From positions 78,604,003 to 78,668,002 of the forward strand of contig OY755241.1 of assembly GCA_963576725.1 (NCBI GenBank): a DNA stretch of 64,000 bases, written 5' to 3'. Shown here piece by piece: positions 1-9,551 of this stretch. The position numbers and the translations under genes are program-made. This DNA is from Azorinus chamasolen. Taxonomy: Eukaryota > Mollusca > Bivalvia > Cardiida > Solecurtidae. Within the stretch, counting starts at the first letter, position 1, and the number at the start of each line of letters is the position of its first letter. The notes under the pieces were generated by a model. The model worked only from the letters and a program-made list of their open reading frames with translations. It was not told the DNA's origin and made no database searches.

Positions 1-341
1 GATCTGTTAGATCTATTCCATCAACATGTTTATGAATATTTACAGAAAACTAAAATAGTTCCATGGTTATAGAATCATTACGCCTATCTACTAACCTAAT
101 AAACCTTCCACTACCGGAAGTAACCTAATAAACCTAAGTTTATTTGCACCCCCTTTATTATGTCACTAGAGAAGCCTGGTGACTGGATAAAAAGCTATGA
201 AAGTCATTTTGGTACCATATTGCTAACTTGAAATGAAACTTACTGTAGCAAATAGTGTAAACCCTGATCTAAAAGCTAAGTTTGAATTTTGATTTAATTT
301 GAGTCATGACTTCAGTATCCTTTAAAGATGTATTATCCGCA

Positions 342-633
342 TTTTTAGCTCGTCTGTTTCAAAGAAAAGATCACTGGGTCGTAGGCGTTGTCGTTGTCGG
401 CGGTGTGCAAAAACTTTAATGTAGCTCATTACTCGAAAAGTATAAGAGGTATCAACATGAAACTTCATAGGTTAATAGATCTCATTGAGGGTAAAGGCCC
501 CTATAAAAGAACCATAACTCTTGATTTCAAAATTTTGGAGTTATTGCCCTTTATCGTTTTCAATTTTTTTTTTTTAACTTAGCTTGACAGGCACTACATC
601 AGACGAGCGTTGGCACCACAAGCGTCTCTTGTT
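342..633 (+). mobile_element. Non-autonomous Helentron/HINE-like element, AGCTCGTCT family
   Basis: The left end is TTTTTAGCTCGTCTG. Near the right end lies the inverted match CAGACGAGCG, followed by a short hairpin region (GGCACCACAAGCG) and the end CTCTTGTT. The interior holds text shared with other copies (GTCGTTGTCG, TTGGAGTTATTGCCC). Related copies lie at 49231-49503 (+) and 47179-47448 (-). There is no coding capacity. Assignment to Helentron-like elements rests on architecture only. Confidence 0.5.
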
Positions 634-1001
634 CGTATTAATCAATCAACGCCAAAAGTTTTACACGTATACATATATTGAAGATAATGCTTACAACCCA
701 TTTTTAGCTCACCAGAGCACAAAGTGCTCAGGGTGAGCTTTTGTGATCGCCTGATGTCTGTCGTCTGTCTGTGTTCATCGTTTGTCGTCAACAATTTTTA
801 ACCGTTAAAAATCTTCTCCTGAATCTACAGGGTTCTTAGCTTTCATCTTTGGCACAAAGCATCACCTATAGGTCCTCTACAAAAGTTATATAAATTATGC
901 CCCAGGGCTCAAAATTGGCTCCGCCCCAGGGGTGGCCAGTTTTCAATAGAAATATATAGTGAAAACTTTGATAATCTTCTCCTAAAACTGGATGGTTCTC
1001 A

Positions 1002-2323
1002 CAGGGGTGAGAATTTTCCGCGGAATTCCGCGGATTTCGTTTCACTCAGGGCCGTTTTTGAGATCGATGTAAATCCGATGAGAAATTTGTAGAAGGGGGG
1101 GGGGTGTTATGGTGATTAATTCAGGAAATTATTATTTGCCGATATATTCCTTCACTATTCCAAGTAAATCCGCGTTAACAACGTTTATATCACGTTAACA
1201 GCGAGATTTCGGTTCAGCTAATCGAATAACGAGACTCTTGTCCTCCAGCCAATCAAAACGCTCAATTTATGCAGTGTTCGTTCAACATTTCCAAGATGGC
1301 GTCCGTGATATGAAATTCTGTATCTGTACTTTCAATTAATCTGAATTTAAGACAAAAATGAGAAGCACAGGCAGAGATTACAATAACAGTGTGGAAAACA
1401 AGTTCTACCCAAGATGGCCAGAGAAAGAAATTACGTTGACATTCGGTAAAGAAACAAGAAAAGTGATAATTGGCGACAATTTCGTGAAACTGAAAGTAAA
1501 CTTCGGACGAGAGAACCTTGTGCAAACTTTGTTCAAAACAAATGAATTATGGAAAACGCGACTGCGTATCATATAAGAACCTTCTGAAAAGCATTCAACA
1601 TATCTAGTTGTTGAAACAGCGGATTTCCAGTCACAGGTAAAAACCTGTAATGTCAAGTATTCACCAGAAAGTTGTCTGTCAATAGCTATTCATAGGTAAT
1701 GTTAAAGGAACTAGTCAAGATGTATCGATTCAGAAAAGTCATATTTTGTTTTTAATAAACCAGTTTAATGAATTAGAAGGTGATTTATTGACAAAAAAGT
1801 AATCAGAATCAGAGTTTGAATGTGAACTTTGACTAGAAATTGTGACTGTAATGTGAACTTTGGTGAATCTTGTCTAGAAAGTTAACTGGTACAATACCAT
1901 GCCAACTTTAAAAATCAAATTTTGTATCTTTATCTGTGATCACCGAGTTCCATTTGATTTCATTTTTAAATCATGTGAGTTTTAATTGCTTGTGTTTGAC
2001 AAGAAATTAATCTGGCAATGTTGAATGGATCCAATAATAAACTGAATGTAAATTGTATGGACATGTAAACACAGCTCATCATGTATGACATGCAACTGAA
2101 GTATAATTGTAACAAAAACACATGAATGACAGACCCAAGTGAAAATGCAGGAGAAGGCTCCTGAAGTGCTCAGGAAAGCTATAAATCATTTTGCGTTGGG
2201 GGGGCTTTGCCCCCCTGAATCCCCCACATGGACGCTGCCCATGTCCCGCAAGGAGCCTAGGCGGCCCCCTTGACCCCCCTGCCAACTTTCCTCTTTTTTC
2301 ACCACCGGCCATTCTCACCCCTG
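1002..2323. mobile_element. 1.3 kb hAT-like transposon with 13-bp TIR, nested
   Basis: The ends CAGGGGTGAGAAT and ATTCTCACCCCTG are perfect 13-bp inverted repeats. The insertion splits the repeat phrase GGTTCTCAGCTTTC and is flanked by TTCTCA on both sides (996-1001 and 2324-2329). The CAGGGG terminus suggests hAT, but only 6 bp of duplication are visible where hAT should give 8. No transposase is recognisable. A 72-codon + ORF at 1358-1576 and a C-rich/G-rich stretch near 2197-2275 have no assigned role. Confidence 0.6.
1358..1576 (+). CDS. Unrecognised 72-codon ORF inside the TIR transposon
   Basis: An ATG-started frame of 72 codons lies within the 1002-2323 transposon. The product is basic and aromatic-rich, with the segments KFYPRWPEKEI and VIIGDNFVKLKVNFGREN. 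I recognise no domain and see no zinc-finger or DDE motif. It may be a leftover first exon of the element or a chance frame. An overlapping antisense frame of similar length argues for caution. Confidence 0.2.
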   Translation: MRSTGRDYNNSVENKFYPRWPEKEITLTFGKETRKVIIGDNFVKLKVNFGRENLVQTLFKTNELWKTRLRII

Positions 2324-2577
2324 TTCTCAGCTTTCTTAGTTGGCACATAGCATCATGTTTAGGTCCTCTACAAAAGTAATATAAATTATAGCCCTGGGGT
2401 CAAAATTGGCCCTGCCCCAGGGGTGGCCAGTTTTCAATAGAAACTGTCAACATATTTTGAAAATCTTCTCCTGAAACTGGAAGTTTCTCAGGTTTCATAT
2501 TTGGCACATAGCTAATATTTGGCCATGTTCAGGTTCTCTACAAAAGTTGTATAAATTATGCCGCTGGAGTCAAAATT

Positions 2578-2833
2578 CGATCTTCGGCCGCGACAGACTA
2601 AAAGTCGTTAAAAGTTGGTACTAGTAGCTCCCTTGTCAATGCTCGACATTAAAGGTGTAGTTCTAGGACTGGTCGGCCCGGTGTCAGGATAATGTGACTG
2701 GGTGGGGTGCCCTTGCCATGTAACTGCGGCAGGGGTTTTCCAGTGAGGCAGCACTATAACATGTCTCATGCGGGTGCCGTCTGCAAATAACTGAAATACT
2801 GTTGGTCGTAAAACCCAACTCACTCACTCACTC
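2578..2833 (+). mobile_element. tRNA-derived SINE, 5'-truncated, with 47-bp target duplication
   Basis: The body matches the fuller SINE at 44247-44554 (shared phrases TTGGTACTAGTAGCTCCC, GACTGGTCGGCCCGGTGTC, GAGGCAGCACTATAAC). It ends in AAAACCCAA(CTCA)n. The tRNA head is lost: only GGCCGCGACAGAC remains. The flanks 2531-2577 and 2834-2880 are 47-bp direct repeats with a single T/C difference. They include the unusual phrase GCCGCTGGAGTC, which differs from the surrounding repeat consensus, so they look like a target-site duplication. The SINE resembles the molluscan RUDI/V-SINE type as I recall it. Confidence 0.75.
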
Positions 2834-3185
2834 AGGTCCTCTACAAAAGTTGTATAAATTATGCCGCTGGAGTCAAAATTGGCCCGACCCCAGGGCCGGC
2901 TAGTTTTCAATAGAAACATATAGAGAAATCTTTGAAAATCTTCTCCTCTGATTGTCTGGTGAGCGATATCAGCGCCATTCTGGCCCTCCTGTTTAACAGG
3001 ATATATTTGTTCAGCTAAATATTATTGCTATCTGAGTACTGCTAAATCCGTTAAAGGAGCCTCCTTTTTAGAGACGGGGATTTTGTACGGAAATCGGCGG
3101 ACATCTTCGGCCAAGTACCGAATGACTCTGATTCTATTTCATAATATCATATTGGATATTAATTAGGTTGTTATCACATGTAACA

Positions 3186-3347
3186 ATGGCTGACACTGGT
3201 TGTGGACCTACATATACATCGAAGGAGTACTTCCGGTTTGCAAATTTGAATCTTACGACAGATTCCGGTCAATGGCGAACGCTGTTCCGTTGGGTTTCCG
3301 TAGAAAAAATTCAATACAAACAACCCATTTTTTACTGTGCTATTTAG
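3186..3347 (+). CDS. Small unrecognised ORF (53 residues)
   Basis: The frame from ATG to TAG contains MADTGCGPTYTSKEYFRF and GQWRTLFRWVSVEKIQYK. Composition looks more coding-like than its AT-rich surroundings. I recognise no family, no repeat copy is visible elsewhere in the window, and no splice or promoter signal supports it. It could be a fragment of a mobile element. Confidence 0.15.
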   Translation: MADTGCGPTYTSKEYFRFANLNLTTDSGQWRTLFRWVSVEKIQYKQPIFYCAI

Positions 3348-3610
3348 CATTATGTTAGTGTTAAGGTGCATTGATTTCAATTCTGAAGTCAGTTTGAAAC
3401 GCAAAATTTTCAAAAATGTGCGTAGCATACATCTTTAATAGAGATAGTCTTGTAATAATTTATACAAATAGTCATGGTCACCTTGATCTGATGACAAACC
3501 ATAACCCTATCATGAGTATTTACCAAGTTATTTACCTGTGAAAAAAGGCATGTTCTTTTTTAGGTCTTGGTGCAAGACTAGTAATTGTATTATTTAACCT
3601 TTATAAACAT

Positions 3611-3790
3611 TTAACCCTTTCCCTCATATGAATATTCATGTAAGAAATGAGACATCATGAATGTTCATTAGAAAATTTTGAACATGGGATGTTTTACCAT
3701 GACAAACAGAGGTGACCCTGATCAGACGGCTCCTACAGGAGCCAACTGTTCTGGGTTTACTCTGTTTGTAAAGGCATGAAAAGGCGTTAA
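3611..3790. mobile_element. piggyBac-like palindromic MITE, 'B' orientation, right end decayed
   Basis: It begins TTAACCCTTTCCCTCATA, then shows the phrase AATATTCATGTAAGAAAT and a central palindrome (3703-3770) with GACCCTGATCAGACGG, GCTCCTACAGGAGC and a right arm reading CTGGGTTTACTCTG. It ends at GGCGTTAA without the usual AAAGGG. TTAA flanks and CCC..GGG ends fit a piggyBac-like MITE. Confidence 0.55.
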
Positions 3791-4119
3791 TTTGCTAAAA
3801 TTATCTAAGCTGGTATTTCTTTCATTTCTACTTAACCTTACTATCAGATTGTCCAACAGCTTTGACAATGATGAGACCCCAAGTTACTCAGTGTCTCATC
3901 TAGATCTATATTGTAATATTTGCAAGTTCACACCATAGAATTGGAAACAGTAGTTTTTTTCACTCAACCCTTGATTTCGTATAGTTTCCGTGAAACAGAG
4001 CATAGACCAGCAGTGTAGACCCAGGTCAGAAAGCTCTTTGCTGACATTAGCAAAAGAATTCTTGCAGGTAACTACCTTCAGTTGAAAACTAGTACACTAA
4101 AACTATTACTGGCATTTGC

Positions 4120-4190
4120 AAACAGTGTGGATCTAGATCAGAGAGGTCCTAGAGGAGCCCTATGATCAAGGTCTGCACTATTTGTCATTC
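4120..4190. repeat. Isolated copy of the palindromic MITE core
   Basis: It reads GCAAACAGTGTGGATC, AGATCAGAGAGG, TCCTAGAGGAGC, CTATGATCAAGG and TCTGCACTATTTG. This is the same arm and centre plan as the TTAA MITEs, but without recognisable outer ends. A half copy lies at about 4010-4045. Confidence 0.5.
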
Positions 4191-4304
4191 ATAATCCTCT
4201 AAAAAATGACACCCTGAATGGACTCAATCATATGGACCATTCCATCACTCAAAAGGTCACTGTGGGTTAAAAGCATTGTAATGATTGAGAGATTTGTCTT
4301 GCAG

Positions 4305-4454
4305 GACCGATCTGTGCGTAGGTTTGCCATAGTTGCAGCCTATCAGGGTGTTTATAACAAGAAGAAGGAGAAACTGTATACAGTGTACCGACCAAACACG
4401 GGACTTCAGCCACGCCAGGAGAGTCTGGATGAGATCAAGAAGAGATACAAAAAG
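4305..4454 (+). CDS. SBNO1: Strawberry notch homologue, C-terminal coding exon A
   Basis: This is the first of four exons visible here that encode the C-terminus of a strawberry notch (SBNO1/sno) homologue, a large nuclear helicase-like protein tied to Notch and Wnt signalling and transcriptional control. It is 150 bp, phase 0/0, between acceptor TTGTCTTGCAG and donor AAAAAG|GTTAAT. It encodes 50 residues with the landmark VYRPNTG and ends DEIKKRYKK. In animal SBNO proteins that landmark precedes the HAYWRG block, which lies in the next two exons here. The start is set by the acceptor; an in-frame ATG at 4281 is intronic. The helicase domain and other upstream exons were not found in 1-4300 and probably lie left of the window. 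Confidence 0.88.
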
Positions 4455-4631
4455 GTTAATATATCGTAGACTTAATGCTAGCAGCTTATTTGTTATAACC
4501 TGAATAACTCAGCATCTCATCATGATTCAAATTGTTTGATCATGGTTACTGAAAAAAAGATTTTGTAGCAGATTACAATTTTTTTGCAGACGACTGACTT
4601 CAATACTTTGAAAAATCTTTAATATGCCTTT

Positions 4632-4848
4632 ACTAACCCTTTTAGCTATAAACATATATGTAAGAAATAATGACATCATGAATCTTAATTAATTTTTAGG
4701 GAATATTTGGTCCTGATAAAACTAGCATATACATGTACATGTATTATACCATAAGCAAACAGAGCAGACTGATCAGGTGACTACTACAAGATCTGTCTGA
4801 TCTGGGTCTACTCTGTATTCAAAGGTATATATACAGAGTAAAGGGTTA
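4632..4848. mobile_element. piggyBac-like palindromic MITE (B), in SBNO intron
   Basis: The left end is CTAACCCTTTTAGC and the right end GAGTAAAGGGTTAG. It contains GTAAGAAATAATGACATC, then GCAAACAGAGCAGACTG and GATCTGGGTCTACTCTG. The centre is degraded (ACTACTACAAGATC). Confidence 0.55.
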
Positions 4849-4858
4849 GTGATTGGGC

Positions 4859-5110
4859 TTAACCCTTTACCTGATAGAAGCGGCTTTTAGCGTGTTTGAT
4901 TTATTCCTCCGCTGAAGAAAATAGTTCAAATTCATACAGTCATGAACATATTGCATAATAAATATTTTCTATATCCTAGTAGGTGGTAGCTTAAAGCAGG
5001 CTGAAAGTAAAGCAAAATGCGCCTTAAGGCGCATTCTGCTTTACTTTCAACCTGCTTTAAGTGGTCATATGTCTTCAAAACTAGAAACAGGCTATTGGGT
5101 AAAGGGTTAA
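4859..5110. mobile_element. TTAA MITE carrying a Tigger-type palindrome core
   Basis: The outer ends are TTAACCCTTTACCTG and GGGTAAAGGGTTAA (252 bp). The inside is a long hairpin at 4990-5061, AGCTTAAAGCAGG..CCTGCTTTAAG, centred on GCGCCTTAAGGCGC. Those arms match the arms of the TA-flanked MITE at 9610-9813, not the usual TTAA-family core. Confidence 0.65.
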
Positions 5111-5475
5111 AAGGGTCTTGACAGTCAAAATAAGTCAAAGCGGCACATCATTTAATCTTTTACTGCAAATAGCAAATCTGTAATTACTTACGCATTCAGT
5201 TTTGGATCCAGATGAAATGCTGGATAACACAGCGTCTCATCAGGAAGATATAAATGACATTTTCTATATGGGTGCATTTCTCTACTAAACATTTGGTAGA
5301 CTGACCAGAAATTTTAACTTCCGAGAGGGATTTCCCTTTGGTTTACTCGTATTCGTTTTTCAACGGTAAGTCTATCGCTTGATTCTTTTCATATTTATTG
5401 TTAATGTCATGTTAGTGTTGTATAGTTTAAGCTGATGACTACTCTTGTAGATGACAATATATGGAGGCAAATTTT

Positions 5476-5704
5476 TTAAACCTTTATATCCTAGATACGG
5501 CTTTTAAAACCTTTACAAGTAGAGTAGAACCATGCTAGACAGTTCCTGAAGGAGCCGTCTGATCAGAGTCTGTTCAATTTGCTTATGGAATAATATAGAT
5601 CTGACATTGACAAAATATCCTGTACTCACATGCAAATATAAAATGTCATCTAATTAATATTCATGATGTCAGTATATCATGAATATTAATAAGTTTAAGG
5701 GTTA
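5476..5704. mobile_element. piggyBac-like palindromic MITE (A/B), decayed ends
   Basis: It runs from TTAAACCTTTATATCC to TTTAAGGGTTACC. The core GTAGAACCATGCTAGACAG, TTCCTGAAGGAGC, TCTGATCAGAGTCTG is followed by the AT-rich tail with ATTAATATTCATGATGTC. It lies in the SBNO intron just before the second visible exon. Confidence 0.55.
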
Positions 5705-5793
5705 CCCTTTTGAAACAGCAAGTTGACATAAATTTGTATGTAGATAAGGTATGTTACAACATTGTGACTGACCTGCTAAATGTTCTGTTTTAG

Positions 5794-5870
5794 GTCTTAC
5801 CAGAGGAGGCCCAGAGGTATTGGGAACAACAGTATAACGAGTCTGCTACCATTTGCAGTCATGCCTACTG
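5794..5870 (+). CDS. SBNO1: Strawberry notch homologue, coding exon B
   Basis: This 77-bp exon lies between acceptor TGTTCTGTTTTAG and donor CTACTG|GTGAGT. It enters in phase 0 and leaves after two bases of a Trp codon. It encodes VLPEEAQRYWEQQYNES and then ATICSHAYW, with the W completed by the next exon. The HAYWRG junction is a conserved block of SBNO proteins, which supports both the frame and the splice. Confidence 0.87.
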
Positions 5871-5925
5871 GTGAGTCTAGCTTTTACATTATGAATGCTG
5901 AATTTTTCAAGTTGAATGCTACATT

Positions 5926-6345
5926 ATTTTTAGCTCACCAGAGCACAAAGTGCTCAGAATGAGCTTTTGTGATAGCCTGATGTCCGTCGTCAGTCTGCTT
6001 GCGTCTCAGCTTTCATATTTGGCACATAACATCATGTTTAGGTCCTATACAAAAGTTATATAAATTATGCCCCTGGGGTCAAAATTGGTCCTGTCCCAGG
6101 GGAGCCTTGTTTTCTATAGAAACATATAGTAAAACTTAAAAAATCTTCTCCTCTGAAACTGGAAGGTCTAGATTTCATATTTGTCACATAGCATCATCTT
6201 CAGGTCATCTACAAAAGTTATAAAAAGTATGCCCCTGTGGTCAAAATTGGGCTAGTTTTCTATAGAAACATATAGTGACAACTTTGAAAATCTTCTCTTC
6301 TGATTGTCTGGTGAGCAATATCAGGGCCATTCTTGCCCTCTTGTT
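5926..6345 (+). mobile_element. AGCTCACC-family element, short copy
   Basis: It starts ATTTTTAGCTCACCAGAGC and ends GTCTGGTGAGCAATATC, then a hairpin around AGGGCCATTCTTGCCCT and CTTGTT. Two internal ~150-bp units carry the phrase GGTCAAAATTGG. It sits 56 bp into the intron after exon B. Confidence 0.6.
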
Positions 6346-6711
6346 CAGTGATAGAGTCCATTCATTATGAAAGTGTATACTTTGTGAGAGGGTATATTGA
6401 ATGACAAACAGTGCTGACCCTTATCAGAGGACTCCACACAGAGTCTGTTCTCTTTGCTTATAATATAGATGTGATTCTACTCTTTCTTCCATGATCAAAA
6501 ATCGCCTTGTTCATATCACCTGTATAAAAATTCAATTGATTGATATTCATAGAGGCATTTTTTCTTCCATGAATATTTCCTAAAGTTTTCATTGGGTATT
6601 ACTGAGAATTGATTTACAGCTTTGCAACGAAGCAGAGATTTGCGATCTTGTACTACATGTGTCAGACATCAAGGCCATAGATAAAAGTGCATACTAAAAT
6701 ACTGAAATAGT

Positions 6712-6808
6712 CATTTCTCCATCAAACCCTATGTTGTGACCATTCTTTAGATTTGTCTCAAAGAGATGATTCTGAAGAAAGGTCACAACATAGGGTTAAC
6801 AAAGGAGT
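6712..6808. repeat. Short hairpin MITE, GTTGTGACC family
   Basis: It is an inverted repeat running TCTCCATCAAACCCTATG, TTGTGACC .. GGTCACAA, CATAGGGTTAAC. Related hairpins lie at 38242-38303, 44724-44820 and 57800-57880. The outer arms TTCTCC..GGAGAAA and the GTGACC/GGTCAC stem are shared; the loops differ. It sits directly left of the minisatellite. Confidence 0.55.
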
Positions 6809-6820
6809 TAACTGCATCTT

Positions 6821-8113
6821 ATATATGCCCCTGTGAGATGTTAGGTATCTATATGCCCCTGTGAAATGTTAGGTATCTATATGCCCCTGTGAAATGTTAG
6901 GTATCTATATGCCCCTGTGAAATGTTGGGTATCTATATGCCCCTGTGAGATGTAAGGTATCTATATGCCCCTGTGAGATGTTGGGTATCTATATGCCCCT
7001 GTGAGATGTTGGGTATCTATATGCCCCTGTGAAATGTTAGGTATCTATATGCCCCTGTGAAATGTAAGGTATCTATATGCCCCTGTGAGATGTTGGGTAT
7101 CTATATGCCCCTGTGAAATGTTGGGTATCTATATGCCCCTGTGAGATGTTAGGTATCTATATGCCCCTGTGAGATGTAAGGTATCTATATGCTCCTGTGA
7201 GATGTTGGGTATCTATATGCCCCTGTGAAATGTTGGGTATCTATATGCCCCTGTGAGATGTAAGGTATCTATATGCCCCTGTGAGATGTTGGGTATCTAT
7301 ATGCCCCTGTGAAATGTTGGGTATCTATATGCCCCTGTGAGATGTAAGGTATCTATATGCCCCTGTGAGATGTAAGGTATCTCTATGCCCCTGTGAGATG
7401 TAAGGTATATATATGCCCCTGTGAGATGTTAGGTATTTATATGTCCCTGTGAGATGTTGGGTATCTATATGCCCCTGTGAGATGTAAGGTATCTATATGC
7501 CCCTGTGAGATGTTAGGTATCTATATGCCCCTGTGAGATGTAAGGTATCTATATGCCCCTGTGAGATGTAAGGTATCTATATGCCCCTGTGAGATGTTGG
7601 GTATCTATATGCCCCTGTGAGATTTTGGGTATCTATATGCCCCTGTGAGATGTTAGGTATCTATATGCCCCTGTGAGATGTTGGGTATCTATATGCCCCT
7701 GTGAGATGTTAGGTATCTATATGCCCCTGTGAGATGTAAGGTATCTATATGCCCCTGTGAGATGGTGGGTATCTATATGCCCCTGTGAGATGTTGGGTAT
7801 CTATATGCCCCTGTGAGATGTTAGGTATCTATATGCCCCTGTGAGATGTAATGTATCTATATGCCCCTGTGAGATGTTGGGTATCTATATGCCCCTGTGA
7901 GATGTTAGGTATCTATATGCCCCTGTGAGATGTTGGGTATCTATATGCCCCTGTGAGATGTAAGGTATCTATATGCCCCTGTGAGATGTTGGGTATCTAT
8001 ATGCCCCTGTGAGATGTTAGGTATCTATATGCCCCTGTGAGATGTAAGGTATCTATATGCCCCTGTGAGATGTTAGGTATCTATATGCCCCTGTGAGATG
8101 TTAGGTATCTATA
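6821..8113. repeat. Minisatellite, 28-bp unit, 46 copies, in SBNO intron
   Basis: The unit is ATATGCCCCTGTGAGATG followed by TTGGGTATCT or close variants. Copy starts at 6823, 6851, 7019, 7495 and 8111 all fit a strict 28-bp step, giving 46 units in 1288 bp with no net insertion or deletion. Variation is by point changes, mostly at GAGATG/GAAATG and TTAGG/TTGGG/TAAGG. It lies between exons B and C of SBNO. Confidence 0.95.
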
Positions 8114-8422
8114 CACTTTGGTGCAGTTAAACTAGAAGACTGATTATTTACAGTGCATTTCACACAGTACTGGTAAATGACAGGTACATGTATCTGGAAA
8201 ATTTTGTGGTTGTAGTTTTAGTTGTTTGGTTGTATTTATGTTTCATCTAATGTACATTTAGAATTCTTAAGTTTTCATACTTTTTGCCATAACTCCAACA
8301 TTGAATAAGACAGTTGAATCAAACATGTATTTACCATTTACAAAAATAACCTTTAAATGCTCCATGAAATATCTGGAATATTTTCGAAGTTATGAAAGTT
8401 GATATAGACTTGCTGTTCATAT

Positions 8423-8657
8423 TAACCCCTTCCTTCATATAAAGACCTTTGCAAACAGAGTTCACTGAGATCAGATAGCTCCTTGTGGTCTGACCATGGA
8501 TGGTCTGTTTTGTTTGCCAATGGAACCCTACAGATCTCTATGTTATGTTACAGTGTCTGCCAAGGTATTAACAGATCCTGTGTTCATATTATTTCATCCA
8601 ATAGATATTCACAATGTCATTATTTCTTACATGAATATTGAACAAGTAAAGGATTAA
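8423..8657. mobile_element. piggyBac-like palindromic MITE (A)
   Basis: It is flanked by TTAA, with CCCCTTCCTTCATATAAAG at left and GTAAAGGA at right. The core has GCAAACAGAGTTCACTG and GATCAGATAGCTCC, with a degraded right arm. The tail contains ATGTCATTATTTCTTACATG. Confidence 0.55.
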
Positions 8658-8935
8658 GTTTTGACCCAAAGTACTTAGATAACTCTTTCAACACTATTAA
8701 TGAGTTCACAATAATCTGTACAAACACTTTGTATTGAATAATTCAGATAAGATGCCCAGCACATTGGCATCTTAACAGGATCCACACTGTTTGGCAGTCT
8801 CATTGCACGTTTTTAAAGAAATTTTCATAAAAATGTCATTTGAGAAGAATTGAAGGAATGGAAGCAGGTGACAAGTTAAATGTAACAGTTATTTAGTGAA
8901 GAGAGTTCATCATTTTCTTATTTTTATCCATACAG

Positions 8936-9132
8936 GCGTGGCTACTGTAAAAAGGTCAGTCTAGGCTTGCCCTGTGAGATAGGGTTGCGGACCAGGACAT
9001 ATTACATTCTAAGTGGCTCTGTACTGAGCGTGTGGAACAAGGTGGAGAGTGTGCTGTCCTCAATGCCATGCGGTGTACAAACAAAGATGCAAATCATTCG
9101 TTTACGGACAGATGACAATGAGAGGATTGTTG
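8936..9132 (+). CDS. SBNO1: Strawberry notch homologue, coding exon C
   Basis: This 197-bp exon lies between acceptor TTATCCATACAG and donor ATTGTTG|GTAAGT. Its first base completes the Trp codon from exon B and its last base starts a Gly codon. It encodes [37 protein letters not shown] and [17 protein letters not shown]. These are the most conserved C-terminal blocks of SBNO1-type proteins (CKK, CEIGLR, GSVLSVW, RLRT). There is no frameshift or stop. An open frame from an ATG at 8967 is a fragment of this exon reading into the intron, not a separate gene. Confidence 0.92.
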
Positions 9133-9365
9133 GTAAGTTATTGACTAACCCATTGAATATCCCCCCTCACATATCAATAAGAAAGAAAAAGGTTTTAATG
9201 GAGAGAATTTACTGTTTGATTAAATGTTAAATATTCAGTTCCATTCATGTTCATTAGTGGCCAAATACCTACAGCCGTATATTACATGTTCTAGAATGTT
9301 TGTCGGACAACACATTCTAAAATTAATTTGAGATGAAAACTACGAACTGAGTAGCCTATGCTGTT

Positions 9366-9490
9366 TTGCAGAAATATAGACAGAAAGAAAGAAAGATAGA
9401 CAGAAAGAAAGAAAATACTGTATCAGTATAGTGAATCACACAGACAGACACACAAAAACTAGGGGGGAAAAAAGAAAGAAATGAAAAAAG
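9366..9490. repeat. GAAA/GACA-rich microsatellite tract
   Basis: There are imperfect runs of AGAAAGAAAGATAGACAG, then ACAGACAGACACAC and GAAAAAAGAAAGAAATG. The phrase AATACTGTA..TCAGTATA occurs twice. It is not coding. Confidence 0.7.
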
Positions 9491-9551
9491 AAAATACTGT
9501 ACATGTATCAGTATAATAAGAAATACAGTAAAATCTACATACAGCCGCAAT

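Larger units (their letters stand above)
701..2994 (+). mobile_element. Composite repeat element, AGCTCACC family, with ~164-bp internal repeats and two nested insertions
   Basis: It starts TTTTTAGCTCACCAGAG. It ends with GTCTGGTGAGCG, a hairpin from GCGCCATTCTGGCCC, then CTCCTGTTT. Between them are units with the recurring phrases CTCTACAAAAGTTATATAA, GGTCAAAATTGG and GAAACTGGAAGGTTCTC. A TIR transposon (1002-2323) and a SINE (2578-2833) interrupt it. Similar elements lie at 5926-6345, 18474-19647 and 20142-24243. The design (5' end, internal tandem repeats, subterminal inverted match, 3' hairpin) resembles DINE-1/HINE-type elements and the bivalve 'pearl' elements as I remember them. Confidence 0.6.

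Noticed and set aside
6821..8113. Possible CRISPR-like array
   Set aside because: The units are directly abutting 28-mers without unique spacers; this is a minisatellite in a eukaryotic intron.
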